64,000 nt of DNA from NCBI RefSeq assembly GCF_014164785.1, contig NZ_JACJFN010000003.1, positions 124,001 through 188,000 of the forward strand, read 5' to 3'. This document shows positions 49,468-57,333 of this stretch, piece after piece (the first letter of the stretch is position 1; each line of letters opens with the position of its first letter). The position numbers and the translations under genes were made by a program. This stretch comes from Aquipseudomonas guryensis. Its GTDB lineage: Bacteria; Pseudomonadota; Gammaproteobacteria; Pseudomonadales; Pseudomonadaceae. The notes below the pieces were generated by a model. That model was not told where the DNA came from and made no database searches. It saw only the letters and a list, made by a program, of their open reading frames with translations.

Positions 49468-49484
49468 GGTTCTATTATAGAACC
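49468..49484. promoter_or_regulatory. predicted HxlR operator 2
   Basis: GGTTCTATTATAGAACC is a perfect 7-3-7 palindrome, downstream of the predicted start point and 36 nt before the first gene. Two-site repression is suggested. Confidence 0.7.
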
Positions 49485-49519
49485 AAAGTCAAAACACCCT
49501 GAATCGAGGTCTCCACAAC

Positions 49520-49813
49520 ATGATCAAACAACTCCTGGCACTCGGTCTGCTCATCGCCAGCGGCGCCGTGCTGGCTCAGCCGGACAGCCACTGCATCACC
49601 AACGAACTGGAGCGCGACATAGTCAATGCGGCCCTCGCGCTGGAAATCGGCAAGTGCCATCTCGCCACGGCAACCAACGACGCCAATGGCCTGCCCGCCC
49701 TCGAATACGCCCACAGCTGGTTCCTGCAGGCCAAGGCACTGGGCGCAGCAGACGCGCAAGAACAGCTGGACACCACCTACGCCCGCCTGCAACTGGCCGC
49801 AGGAGCCCAGTAA
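49520..49813 (+). CDS. small secreted protein of the DUF1329 cassette
   Basis: A 97-aa protein with signal peptide MIKQLLALGLLIASGAVLAQ. The mature sequence is helical, with CITNELERDIVNAALALEIGKCH containing two Cys and AHSWFLQAKALGAADAQEQLD resembling a Sel1-like repeat. It stops 2 nt before the DUF1329 gene, so they are cotranscribed. Function unknown; may be a small partner of the DUF1329 protein. Confidence 0.75.
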   Translation: MIKQLLALGLLIASGAVLAQPDSHCITNELERDIVNAALALEIGKCHLATATNDANGLPALEYAHSWFLQAKALGAADAQEQLDTTYARLQLAAGAQ

Positions 49814-49815
49814 TC

Positions 49816-51138
49816 ATGATCAGACTGCCCTTGCTCCTCACGCTCGGCCTCGCCTTGCACTCCGCCGCCCAAGCGACAGAAACCACGCCACTGGGTGCGG
49901 AATTGGCCGGCAACGCCGATGGCTCCATTCCCGCCTGGCAAGGTGGCTATCGTCAGCCGCTGGCCTCAACCGACATTGCCCGCGACTTTATCGATCCCTT
50001 TGCCAGTGACCCCATCGAACTCACCATCGATCACAGCAACTATCAGCAATATCAGAACCACCTCACCCCCGGACAGATCGAACAGCTGCGCAGGAATAAA
50101 GACGGCTACCGGCTGAACGTCTATCAGACCCGCCGCACCGCCGCGGTGCCCGAGCCGGTCTACCAGGCAGCCAGCCGCAACCGCGAGACCGCGCAACTTA
50201 CCCCGGATGGCAATGGTGTAACCGGTTACCAGGGCTACTACCCCTTCCCCGCGCCCAAGACCGGACTGGAAGTACTGTGGAACCACTTCATGCGCTATCG
50301 CGGCGGCAGTCTGTTCAGGTCGCAGACCCAGGTCGTGACACAGTCAAGCGGCTCTTTCAACGAGGTGCAGATCGAAGAGCGCGCAGTATGGCCCGAAAAT
50401 CTCAACGGTTTCGACCAGGCCACCGACGCCAACGTGATGATCTATGCCAAGCAGGAGGTCGTGGCACCCGCTCGGCTGGCCGGCAACATGCTGCTGGTCC
50501 ACGAAACCGTCAATCAATACCAGCAACCTCGCCTGGCCTGGCTCTATAACGCAGGGCAGCGCCGCGTGCGCCGCGCCCCTCAGGTCGCTTATGACGGCCC
50601 AGGCACAGCAGCCGACGGGCTAAGGACTTCCGACAACGTCGACATGTATTCGGGCTCGCCAGATCGCTACGAGTGGAAGCTGGAAGGCAAGCAAGAGATC
50701 TACATCCCCTACAACAACCACCGTCTGACCGATCAGAATCTCGACTCCGAACGCCTGATCCAACAAGGGCATCTCAACCCCGAACTCCTTCGTTACGAGA
50801 AGCATCGGGTGTGGAAAGTGGTCGGCACCCTGCGCGAGGGTCAGCGCCACGTCTATGCCAAGCGGGTCTTCTACATCGACGAGGACACCTGGCAGATCGC
50901 CCTGGCAGAGCACTATGACAGTCGCGGTTCCCTGTGGCGTTTCTCCGAGGGTTTCCACGTGCAGTACTACTATGCCGATACGCCCTGGTACGCCGCTGAA
51001 GCCATCTATGACTTCAACAGCTCCCGCTATCTGGTGATGGGCTTACTGTACAACTCCGGCAATCCCGTTTCGTTCGGATTCAGAGCGACCAAATCTGAAT
51101 TCCTGCCGGCGGCCCTGAGGACGTCCGGGATCAAGTAA
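49816..51138 (+). CDS. DUF1329 family exported protein
   Basis: A 440-aa DUF1329 protein with signal peptide (cleaved near AAQA-T, residue 19). Characteristic segments are LGAELAGNADGSIPAWQGGY (about 26-45), GYQGYYPFPAPKTGLEVLWN, APQVAYDGPGTAADGLRTSDNVDMYSG (cut into parts across 255-285), and KRVFYIDEDTWQIALAEHYD. The family resembles outer-membrane lipoprotein-sorting LolB/LolA-like folds and often sits near RND-type genes for organic-compound export. Here it is the main gene of a cassette controlled by the divergent HxlR gene; substrate unknown. Confidence 0.88.
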   Translation: MIRLPLLLTLGLALHSAAQATETTPLGAELAGNADGSIPAWQGGYRQPLASTDIARDFIDPFASDPIELTIDHSNYQQYQNHLTPGQIEQLRRNKDGYRLNVYQTRRTAAVPEPVYQAASRNRETAQLTPDGNGVTGYQGYYPFPAPKTGLEVLWNHFMRYRGGSLFRSQTQVVTQSSGSFNEVQIEERAVWPENLNGFDQATDANVMIYAKQEVVAPARLAGNMLLVHETVNQYQQPRLAWLYNAGQRRVRRAPQVAYDGPGTAADGLRTSDNVDMYSGSPDRYEWKLEGKQEIYIPYNNHRLTDQNLDSERLIQQGHLNPELLRYEKHRVWKVVGTLREGQRHVYAKRVFYIDEDTWQIALAEHYDSRGSLWRFSEGFHVQYYYADTPWYAAEAIYDFNSSRYLVMGLLYNSGNPVSFGFRATKSEFLPAALRTSGIK

Positions 51139-51151
51139 AGGGAGAGGAACC

Positions 51152-51487
51152 ATGCACAAGGTCAACTTTCTCGACGAACTGGCGCGGATCGACGAGCACT
51201 GGAGCCAGCGCATCGTCGGCGAGGCCAACGGGCAACTGATCAAGCTAGCCAAGGGCATCGGCGAGACACGCTGGCACAAGCACGAAGATCAGGATGAGCT
51301 GTTCATCGTCTGCTATGGCTGCCTAACGATCCAACTGCGCGAGGGGACGGTCGAGCTCATGCCTGGTGAGATGTTCATAGTCCCCAGAGGCGTGGAGCAC
51401 TGCCCGCGGGCCGATAGCGAAACCGGCTTTGTCATCGCTGGACTTAACGTCACTTCAACCGCCGCTGGTGGCAAACCCAACCTGTAA
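51152..51487 (+). CDS. cupin-domain protein
   Basis: A 111-aa single-domain cupin. Motif 1 is WHKHEDQDELFIVCYGCLTIQ (about 41-60, with His42, His44 and Glu49 as likely metal ligands) and motif 2 is GEMFIVPRGVEHCP with His near residue 83. It is small and without extra domains; it could be an isomerase, a dioxygenase-like or a sensor protein. It lies 13 nt after the DUF1329 gene in the same operon. Confidence 0.85.
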   Translation: MHKVNFLDELARIDEHWSQRIVGEANGQLIKLAKGIGETRWHKHEDQDELFIVCYGCLTIQLREGTVELMPGEMFIVPRGVEHCPRADSETGFVIAGLNVTSTAAGGKPNL

Positions 51488-51495
51488 TGTCAGGT

Positions 51496-51527
51496 GCCAT
51501 GCTCGGCTCCGGTGAGCCGGGCATGGC
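51496..51527 (+). terminator. terminator hairpin after the cupin gene
   Basis: GCCATGCTCGGCTC and GAGCCGGGCATGGC form a 14-bp stem with one mismatch and a short loop, 9 nt after the stop. Ends with GTTTAGG. Confidence 0.7.
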
Positions 51528-51707
51528 GTTTAGGGCGCGCATTTATATGTATCTGCTCGCCGAGTTGCCATTGGCTCGATCTTGCCACTGCGATCAATCG
51601 AGCTCAGCGCACCGTCGACTAGGCCCACTCATCACCTCGCTGCAAAGCCAGTGCTCTCAAGTCGCCGAGCCTTCGGTGACGGACTAGATAACAGACCCAT
51701 AGCCAAC

Positions 51708-51736
51708 AAAAAGGCCGCGCAATGCGCGGCCTTTTT
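51708..51736. terminator. bidirectional terminator upstream of the binding-protein gene end
   Basis: AAAAAGGCCGCGC and GCGCGGCCTTTTT with an AAT loop form a 13-bp hairpin with A/T-rich ends. It mainly terminates the leftward binding-protein gene. Confidence 0.85.
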
Positions 51737-51748
51737 CAGTTGCGCCGA

Positions 51749-52525
51749 TTACTCGCCGTAGATATCGAAGCTGAAGTACTTGCTCTGGATCTTCTGGTAC
51801 TCGCCATTGGCGCGGATCGCCAGGATCGCCGCATTCAGCTTGTCGAGCAGGGCCTGGTCGCCCTTGCGCACGGCGATGCCGGCGCCTTCGCCGAAGTAGG
51901 TCGGGTCGGTGAACGCCGGGCCGACGAAGGCGAAGCCTTTGCCCTGCTCGGTCTTGAGGAAGCCTTCATCCACCGGGATAGCATCGGCCAGGGTGCCGTC
52001 GACGCGACCGGACACCATGTCCAGGTAGATTTCGTTCTGCGAGCTGTAGCGCACCACTTCCACGCCCTTGGGCGCCAGCACCTCGGTAGCGAAACGGTCG
52101 GTGGTGGTAGCGCGCTGCACGGCGATGCGCTTGCCGTTGAGGCTGCTGAAGTCGGCGCTGATCTCAGTGCCGGCCTTCATCGCCAGGCGCGCCGGGCTGT
52201 AGTAGTACTTGCCGGTGAAATTCACCGACTTGCGGCGCTCGTCGGTGATGGTCATGGACGACAGTACAGCGTCGACCTTCTTCACTTTCAGCGAGGGGAT
52301 CAGGCCATCGAACTCCTGCTCGACCCACTGGCACTCGACCTTCATCTCGGCACACAGGGCGCCGCCGATTTCCACGTCGAAGCCCGCCAGCTGACCCTCG
52401 GCGGTCTTGAAGGCGAAGGGTGGGTAGGCAGCCTCGATCCCCAGACGCAGGGGCTTGTCGGCAGCGAACAGGCTGGATGCCATCAGGCTCAGGGCAAGGC
52501 TGCCCAACAGGACGAGTTTCTTCAT
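51749..52525 (-). CDS. periplasmic cationic amino acid (arginine/lysine/ornithine) binding protein
   Basis: A 258-aa class 3 solute-binding protein. The signal peptide ends SSLFA-A near residue 21. Family landmarks are LRLGIEAAYPPFAFKTAEGQ (26-45), FDVEIGGALCAEMKVECQWV (two Cys form the usual disulphide), DGLIPSLKVKKVDAVLSSM and the C-terminal YQKIQSKYFSFDIYGE. It lacks neighbouring permease genes. A predicted DauR-type promoter-operator lies 165-200 nt upstream, so it is probably co-regulated with dauBAR. Confidence 0.9.
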   Translation of the reverse strand: MKKLVLLGSLALSLMASSLFAADKPLRLGIEAAYPPFAFKTAEGQLAGFDVEIGGALCAEMKVECQWVEQEFDGLIPSLKVKKVDAVLSSMTITDERRKSVNFTGKYYYSPARLAMKAGTEISADFSSLNGKRIAVQRATTTDRFATEVLAPKGVEVVRYSSQNEIYLDMVSGRVDGTLADAIPVDEGFLKTEQGKGFAFVGPAFTDPTYFGEGAGIAVRKGDQALLDKLNAAILAIRANGEYQKIQSKYFSFDIYGE

Positions 52526-52689
52526 GGTGCGACTCCCGCTATACGTGTGGACGCCCGCCGCAGGTGGCAGGCAGGTTGGCTATAGGCGTTACTGGCGTGG
52601 CAGAAGAAAGGGCAGGCGACGCAGGTCGCTGCTGGAGTGAAGCCGGTTGGGGCAGGTGCTGATGCATGATCGGTCACTGCTGATTTGTA

Positions 52690-52729
52690 CTTATGAGTCC
52701 ATACTGGACTTTTATGTACATATCGTCAA
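52690..52729 (-). promoter_or_regulatory. predicted DauR promoter-operator of the binding-protein gene
   Basis: On the reverse strand TTGACG (-35, 52724-52729), 17 nt and CAGTAT (-10, 52701-52706), with AGTCCA-GTA-TGGACT palindrome over the -10. The 26-bp core matches the dauB copy at 21 of 26 positions. The surrounding gene-free stretch 52526-52826 holds nothing else I recognise apart from an expected leader of about 165 nt. Confidence 0.75.
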
Positions 52730-52826
52730 CAGACTGCAACAACCGTAAGTCGACGGCCAATCGGCGGGCAAAGAGAACCGCTGAAGAACCAGGAAATGTC
52801 GAGCTGGAGCGCGCTACGCCTGGCGC

Positions 52827-53282
52827 TCAGGGTTTGCTCCAGCGCTCGGCCGCGTCCTGGTCGCTGCTACGCCCTTCCACCCAGCGCGCACCTTCGGCGG
52901 TGTCTTCCTTCTTCCAGAACGGCGCGCGGGTCTTGAGGTAATCCATGATGAAGTTGCAAGCGTCGAAGGCGGCCTGGCGGTGGGCGCTGGCGGTGCCGAC
53001 GAAGACGATCGGCTCGCCCGGCGGCAACTGGCCGACGCGGTGGACGATCTCCACCCGCAGCAACGGCCAGCGCTGCTCGGCTTCCACCACGATGTTCTGC
53101 AGGGCCTTCTCGGTCATACCCGGGTAGTGTTCGAGGAACATACCGTGCACGTCCTGGCCGTCATTGAAGTCGCGCACGTAACCGACGAAACCGACCACCG
53201 CACCAATGCCCAGTTGCGCCGCATGCAGGGCGTTCAGCTCGGCGCCGGGGTCGAAGGCTGCGGATTCGACGCGAACGCCCAT
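52827..53282 (-). CDS. moaE: molybdopterin synthase catalytic subunit MoaE
   Basis: A 151-aa large subunit of molybdopterin synthase that transfers sulphur from MoaD to precursor Z. Landmarks are GAVVGFVGYVRDFNDG (about 27-42), LEHYPGMTEKAL, HRVGQLPPGEPIVFVGTAS and the lysine-rich YLKTRAPFWKKE near 115-127. It starts 3 nt after moaD's stop; last gene of the moaC-moaD-moaE operon. Confidence 0.95.
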   Translation of the reverse strand: MGVRVESAAFDPGAELNALHAAQLGIGAVVGFVGYVRDFNDGQDVHGMFLEHYPGMTEKALQNIVVEAEQRWPLLRVEIVHRVGQLPPGEPIVFVGTASAHRQAAFDACNFIMDYLKTRAPFWKKEDTAEGARWVEGRSSDQDAAERWSKP

Positions 53283-53285
53283 GAC

Positions 53286-53531
53286 CTAACCTCCGGTAAC
53301 CGTGGGAAAAAAAGCCACTTCATCGCCATCGGCCAGTTCGCTGTCCAGGCTACACAGCTCCTGGTTGCGCGCGCACATCAGGTTCTGCTCGGCCAGTACC
53401 TGCCACACGCCGCCACGGCTGAGCAGGTGCTGGCGCAGCTGATCGAGGCTACTCAGTGCGGCAAGCTGCAACTGCTCACCATCGATACCCAGCACCTCAC
53501 GGTAACGGGCGAAATACTGCACGCGAATCAT
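53286..53531 (-). CDS. moaD: molybdopterin synthase sulphur carrier subunit MoaD
   Basis: An 81-aa ubiquitin-like protein ending in the conserved VTGG, whose terminal Gly carries the thiocarboxylate. [15 protein letters not shown] is the family start. The ATG at 53531 overlaps the moaC stop by 4 nt; the longer open frame to 53627 lies inside moaC and is not used. Confidence 0.93.
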   Translation of the reverse strand: MIRVQYFARYREVLGIDGEQLQLAALSSLDQLRQHLLSRGGVWQVLAEQNLMCARNQELCSLDSELADGDEVAFFPTVTGG

Positions 53532-54004
53532 GCCTGCTGCTCCGCTACGAAGTGGCCGCTCTTGCCGCCCAGTTTCTCCAGCAGACGCACCGACTCGATA
53601 ACCATGCCGCGGTCCACCGCCTTGCACATGTCATAAATCGTCAGCGCGGCGACGCTGGCGGCGGTCAGCGCTTCCATTTCCACGCCGGTCTGCCCGGCCA
53701 ACTTGCAGCGCGCCTGGATGCGCACGCAGTCGTCGCCCTCGGCCTGCAGTTCGACCTTGACGCTGGTGAGCATCAACGGATGGCACAGGGGAATCAGGTC
53801 GGAGGTCTTCTTCGCCGCCTGGATGCCGGCGATGCGCGCCACGGCAAACACGTCGCCTTTCGGATGGCCGCCGCTGGCGATCATCTGCAGGGTGGCGGGC
53901 AGCATGCGCACGCGGGCTTCGGCCACGGCCTCGCGGGAGGTCACCGCCTTGTCGGTGACGTCCACCATGTTGGCGCGGCCTTGGGAATCGAGATGGGTCA
54001 GCAT
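53528..54004 (-). CDS. moaC: cyclic pyranopterin monophosphate synthase MoaC
   Basis: A 158-aa enzyme acting with MoaA in the first step of molybdenum cofactor synthesis. Landmarks are [38 protein letters not shown] (about 66-85) and [20 protein letters not shown] (about 120-139). It is first in the moaCDE operon; moaA and moaB are not in the window. Confidence 0.96.
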   Translation of the reverse strand: MLTHLDSQGRANMVDVTDKAVTSREAVAEARVRMLPATLQMIASGGHPKGDVFAVARIAGIQAAKKTSDLIPLCHPLMLTSVKVELQAEGDDCVRIQARCKLAGQTGVEMEALTAASVAALTIYDMCKAVDRGMVIESVRLLEKLGGKSGHFVAEQQA

Positions 54005-54106
54005 GGGACTTTCTACCGGCTAGAGATGCCCCATGTTAAAACGAAAAAGGAGAGTGGGTCGGCATTCTGTGCAAACTTTGCCGCCCACTCCGAATCACTA
54101 CCGCTT

Positions 54107-54358
54107 TTATCGCACAGGGTCAGGCCAAACTCGGCGCACGCCGAACTTTGCAAGATACTCATCAGTCTCCCAGAACTTACTCGCACCACTCCACCTGTAG
54201 GTGAGATCTACGAACTCGTCTGTTTCTCTCAGAATCTCCGGCTGTTCAACCCCAGCAATCGACAGCATCCCATTCACGGAGTCGGTACCAAGACTTGAAG
54301 CCGCCTGAATGCCTCTAACGTTATTGCTGCGCTCCAGCCTGATCGTGTACTCAATCAT
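54107..54358 (-). CDS. small orphan protein of unknown function, low GC
   Basis: An 83-aa protein starting MIEYTIRLERSNNVRGIQAA. It is acidic and lacks a signal peptide or TM segment; DEFVDLTYRWSG and YLAKFGVRRVWPDP are notable. The ATG at 54358 has GAGGAG at 7 nt, a strong ribosome site that supports a real gene. GC content is visibly lower than its neighbours (about half versus roughly two thirds), suggesting acquisition. I recognise no family. Confidence 0.65.
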   Translation of the reverse strand: MIEYTIRLERSNNVRGIQAASSLGTDSVNGMLSIAGVEQPEILRETDEFVDLTYRWSGASKFWETDEYLAKFGVRRVWPDPVR

Positions 54359-54407
54359 GTGAAATCTCCTCACTCAACAAGCGTAAATATGTTCTACATT
54401 CGCCCCC

Positions 54408-55799
54408 TTACATATGAGTTTCCGCGTACTCGGCCAGCAGCGAACGCGGCACGCCCTGCAGGGTGATGTGTACGCCGTGCTCGAAGTCCTTGAAACGCTC
54501 GGTGAGATAGGTGAGACCGGAACTGGTGGCGGACAGGTAAGGTGTATCGATCTGCGCCAGGTTGCCCAGGCAGATCACCTTGGAGCCGGTACCGGCGCGG
54601 GTGATGATGGTCTTCATCTGGTGCGGGGTGAGGTTCTGGCACTCGTCGATCAGAATCAGGCTGTGCTGGAAACTGCGCCCGCGGATGTAGTTGAGCGATT
54701 TGAACTGCAGCGGCACCTTCTGCAGGATGTAGTCGACGCTGCCATGGGTGCTCTCGTCGTCCATGTGCAGCGCTTCCAGGTTATCGGTGATGGCGCCCAG
54801 CCAGGGCTCCATCTTCTCTGCTTCGGTACCGGGCAAAAAGCCGATGTCCTCGTCCAGGCCCTGCACGCTGCGGGTGGCGATGATGCGCCGATAGCGCTTG
54901 CTGACCATGGTCTGTTCGATGGCCGCGGCCAGCGCCAGGATGGTCTTGCCCGAACCGGCGGCGCCGGACAGGTTGACTAGGTGGATGTCCGGATCGAGCA
55001 GGGCGAACAGTGCCAGCGACTGGTAGATGTCACGCGGTTTGAGGCCCCAGGCTTCTTGGTGCAGCAGCGGCTCCTGATGCAGGTCGAGGATGGTCAGGGT
55101 ACGTCCGTCGATGCCCTTGACCCAGCCGACGAAGCCCTGCTCGTCGATGATGAACTCGTTGACATGCACGGCCGGCAGGTTGTCGGTGAGCTGCACCTGG
55201 TGCCAGGTACGGCCGTGGCCCTGACGGGTCTCGACCTTGTTCACGCGGTCCCAGAACGAGCCCGTCATGTTGTGGTAGCCGCGCGACAGCAGGTTGACGT
55301 CGTCGACCAACTGGTCGGTGTGGTAGTCCTCCGAGGAGATGCCACAGGCACGCGCCTTCAAGCGCATGTTGATGTCTTTGGTCACCAGCACCACACGCAC
55401 GCCCGGGTTGCGGCTGCGCAGATCGACCAGCTGGTTGATGATCTTGTTGTCGTTGAGGTCTTCGGGTAGCCAGGTCAGCGGCTCCGCGCGCTTACTCATG
55501 AGAATCGACAGACTGCCGCAAGGCCCGCTCTTGCCACGCTGGATCGGTACGCCCTTCTCCACTTCCTCCGGTGTGGCCTCGCCCAGTACCTGGTCGATCA
55601 GGCGGATGGCCTGGCGACATTCGGCGGCGACCGAGTGCTTGCCGGCCTTGAGCTTGTCCAGCTCCTCGAGCACGGTCATGGGGATGGTGACGTGGTGTTC
55701 CTGGAAGTTCAGCAGCGCGTTTGGATCGTGGATAAGGACGTTGGTGTCGAGGACATAGAGGGTGGGCTGGGTGGAGCGGGTGTGTCCGTGATCATCCAT
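54408..55799 (-). CDS. PIN-domain PhoH-like ATPase
   Basis: A 463-aa protein with an N-terminal PIN nuclease-like domain (LYVLDTNVLIHDP, about 14-26) fused to a C-terminal PhoH ATPase. Walker A is SGAAGSGKTILALA near 279-291, and Walker B is LILIDECQNLTPHQMK near 385-400. PhoH-type ATPases with PIN domains (PhoH2) act on RNA in some bacteria. It lies downstream of the large gene-free stretch from 55800 and precedes the low-GC orphan gene. Confidence 0.9.
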   Translation of the reverse strand: MDDHGHTRSTQPTLYVLDTNVLIHDPNALLNFQEHHVTIPMTVLEELDKLKAGKHSVAAECRQAIRLIDQVLGEATPEEVEKGVPIQRGKSGPCGSLSILMSKRAEPLTWLPEDLNDNKIINQLVDLRSRNPGVRVVLVTKDINMRLKARACGISSEDYHTDQLVDDVNLLSRGYHNMTGSFWDRVNKVETRQGHGRTWHQVQLTDNLPAVHVNEFIIDEQGFVGWVKGIDGRTLTILDLHQEPLLHQEAWGLKPRDIYQSLALFALLDPDIHLVNLSGAAGSGKTILALAAAIEQTMVSKRYRRIIATRSVQGLDEDIGFLPGTEAEKMEPWLGAITDNLEALHMDDESTHGSVDYILQKVPLQFKSLNYIRGRSFQHSLILIDECQNLTPHQMKTIITRAGTGSKVICLGNLAQIDTPYLSATSSGLTYLTERFKDFEHGVHITLQGVPRSLLAEYAETHM

Positions 55800-56146
55800 A
55801 CTCGGTCACCTTATCTGGAGGCCATGCGGAGCCGGTAAAGCGCTCCGTCGAAGGGCCGCCGACCACCCGACCGAAGTCGGGAAAGTGCTAGCAAAAGTGA
55901 TGGCCGATGGCCGCCACCTGTGCTGCAGGGTTCGGCGGTCTGTCTTTGTTAATACTCCATTCGGGATGACAGAAAAAAGAACTTTTTCATCGCTTGCAGA
56001 CTTTTTTATCGGCTAGACGAATAACCCTTGGCGTACCCGATCAGCACCGTTAAAGTCGGAAGTCCTGCCCCTAGACGAGCCCGCCATGACTCGTTCAGCA
56101 ACGCCCTTCGCAAGCCCCCGAAAAACCCTCTTTATCTGCGCACAAT
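55800..56146. other. 347-nt gene-free stretch upstream of the PIN-PhoH gene
   Basis: The only gene to its left is the leftward PIN-PhoH gene, so this is its leader/promoter region plus the tail after the deacetylase stop. It holds an AT-rich block at about 55975-56012 (GAAAAAAG and CTTTTTC form a weak 7-bp inverted repeat). I see no clear promoter or RNA gene. Short frames crossing it are shadow-like. Confidence 0.4.
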
Positions 56147-57271
56147 TCAGCGATAACTGCGGCAATCCTGCCACTGCAACGGCACCCCTACGCTCGCCTG
56201 CAGCACCCAGGGCAAGGCGCCTTGGGCCTTGTTGTGGATGTCGTGGAACAGCAGCACGCCGCGGCGCCACAACAGCATCAGGGTCAGCACGCGCTGGCCA
56301 GCGGCCTCGGCGTTGACCTTGCTGCTCCAGTCCTGCGAGTCGATCTGCCACAGCGCCACCTGTTGGCCCTGCGCGGCGAAGAAGGCCTGGCTGTCGGCCT
56401 GGCGCTGGCCATAGGGCGGACGGAACAGCGGCACGTACAGCGCCGGCAGTTCGCGCTGCAGCAGTTCACGGGTTCGACTCACAGAGCCCTGCCAGTCGGC
56501 CCAACTGGCGTGCGACTTGTGCTCCCAGCCGTGGGAAGCCACACACTGGCCGGCATACAGCTGGTTCAGGGCGACGGCCGAGGTTTTCTGCAGGCGCTGC
56601 TGCAGGTTGCTGCCGAGCACATAGAAGGTGCCGTTGAGGCCCTGCTGGCGCAGCCAGGCGGCCAACTTGTCAGTGTGGCCACCGAGCGCCGTGGGGCCGT
56701 CGTCGAAGGTCAGGAGGAACTGCATATCGGCCAGTTCGTCGCCGTTGCGTTCCTGCTCGGAGAACAGCGCGATCTCGCTGCTGATCCGCGGGAACAGCGC
56801 GGCCAGGCGCATCTGCTCGTTGAGGTAGCCGAGGTGGAAACGCTGGCTGGCCTCGGCCCAGGCGAAGTAGCGCGAGTCTGGCGCGATCACCCACTGCCGG
56901 GCCTGCTCGCGCAGCGCGGCGACATCCGCAACCGGTGCGCAGAAATCGCTGGCTGGCGTGCAGCTCTGCCGAGCCAAGCGGTAATTCTCCAGCAGGCGCT
57001 GCCAGAGGCGTTCGCGCACCTGGGCAATCGACTGCAGGTTGGCCGACTTGAGACCCAGGCGGGATTTCCAGCCTGCTTCGTCGAGCCCCTCGCTGGCCTG
57101 CAGGGCCTGGGCGAAGGTGAGGATTTCCGCGCGCGAGGCGCTATCGAAAGCGGCCTGGCTGTGCAACGGCTCGGGCCAGGTGCCGCGATCGAGGGTGGCG
57201 AAGGTCGCGGGGCCGGCGGCCTGGGCGCTGCCGGCCAGCAGGCCGAGGCCGAGTACCAGGGTTCTAAGCAT
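56147..57271 (-). CDS. polysaccharide deacetylase family protein
   Basis: A 374-aa exported carbohydrate esterase family 4 protein. The signal peptide MLRTLVLGLGLLAGSAQA precedes an N-terminal helical region. The NodB domain begins near residue 185: TFDDGP (catalytic base and metal Asp), SHGWEH metal His pair, RPPYG and LLFHDIH. It could deacetylate peptidoglycan, chitin or an exopolysaccharide. It lies 62 nt downstream of the DUF2135/TPR gene on the same strand; probably co-transcribed. Confidence 0.87.
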   Translation of the reverse strand: MLRTLVLGLGLLAGSAQAAGPATFATLDRGTWPEPLHSQAAFDSASRAEILTFAQALQASEGLDEAGWKSRLGLKSANLQSIAQVRERLWQRLLENYRLARQSCTPASDFCAPVADVAALREQARQWVIAPDSRYFAWAEASQRFHLGYLNEQMRLAALFPRISSEIALFSEQERNGDELADMQFLLTFDDGPTALGGHTDKLAAWLRQQGLNGTFYVLGSNLQQRLQKTSAVALNQLYAGQCVASHGWEHKSHASWADWQGSVSRTRELLQRELPALYVPLFRPPYGQRQADSQAFFAAQGQQVALWQIDSQDWSSKVNAEAAGQRVLTLMLLWRRGVLLFHDIHNKAQGALPWVLQASVGVPLQWQDCRSYR

Positions 57272-57333
57272 GAATTCTCTCCTTGAATAAAAACGCGCCC
57301 CCGAAGGAGCGCGCTGATTAAGCCGGCAACCGA

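Noticed and set aside
51487..51687. 66-codon rightward frame after the cupin gene
   Set aside because: It begins within the cupin stop and runs through the strong terminator hairpin at 51496-51527; no ribosome site or family similarity.
55975..55998. A/T-rich inverted repeat upstream of PIN-PhoH as a possible small RNA or terminator
   Set aside because: The stem is only 7 A:T/G:C pairs and there is no promoter or accompanying structure to support an RNA gene.
56013..56351. Leftward 112-codon frame crossing the deacetylase 3' end
   Set aside because: Mostly an alternative frame of the deacetylase gene, without a plausible start or motif.
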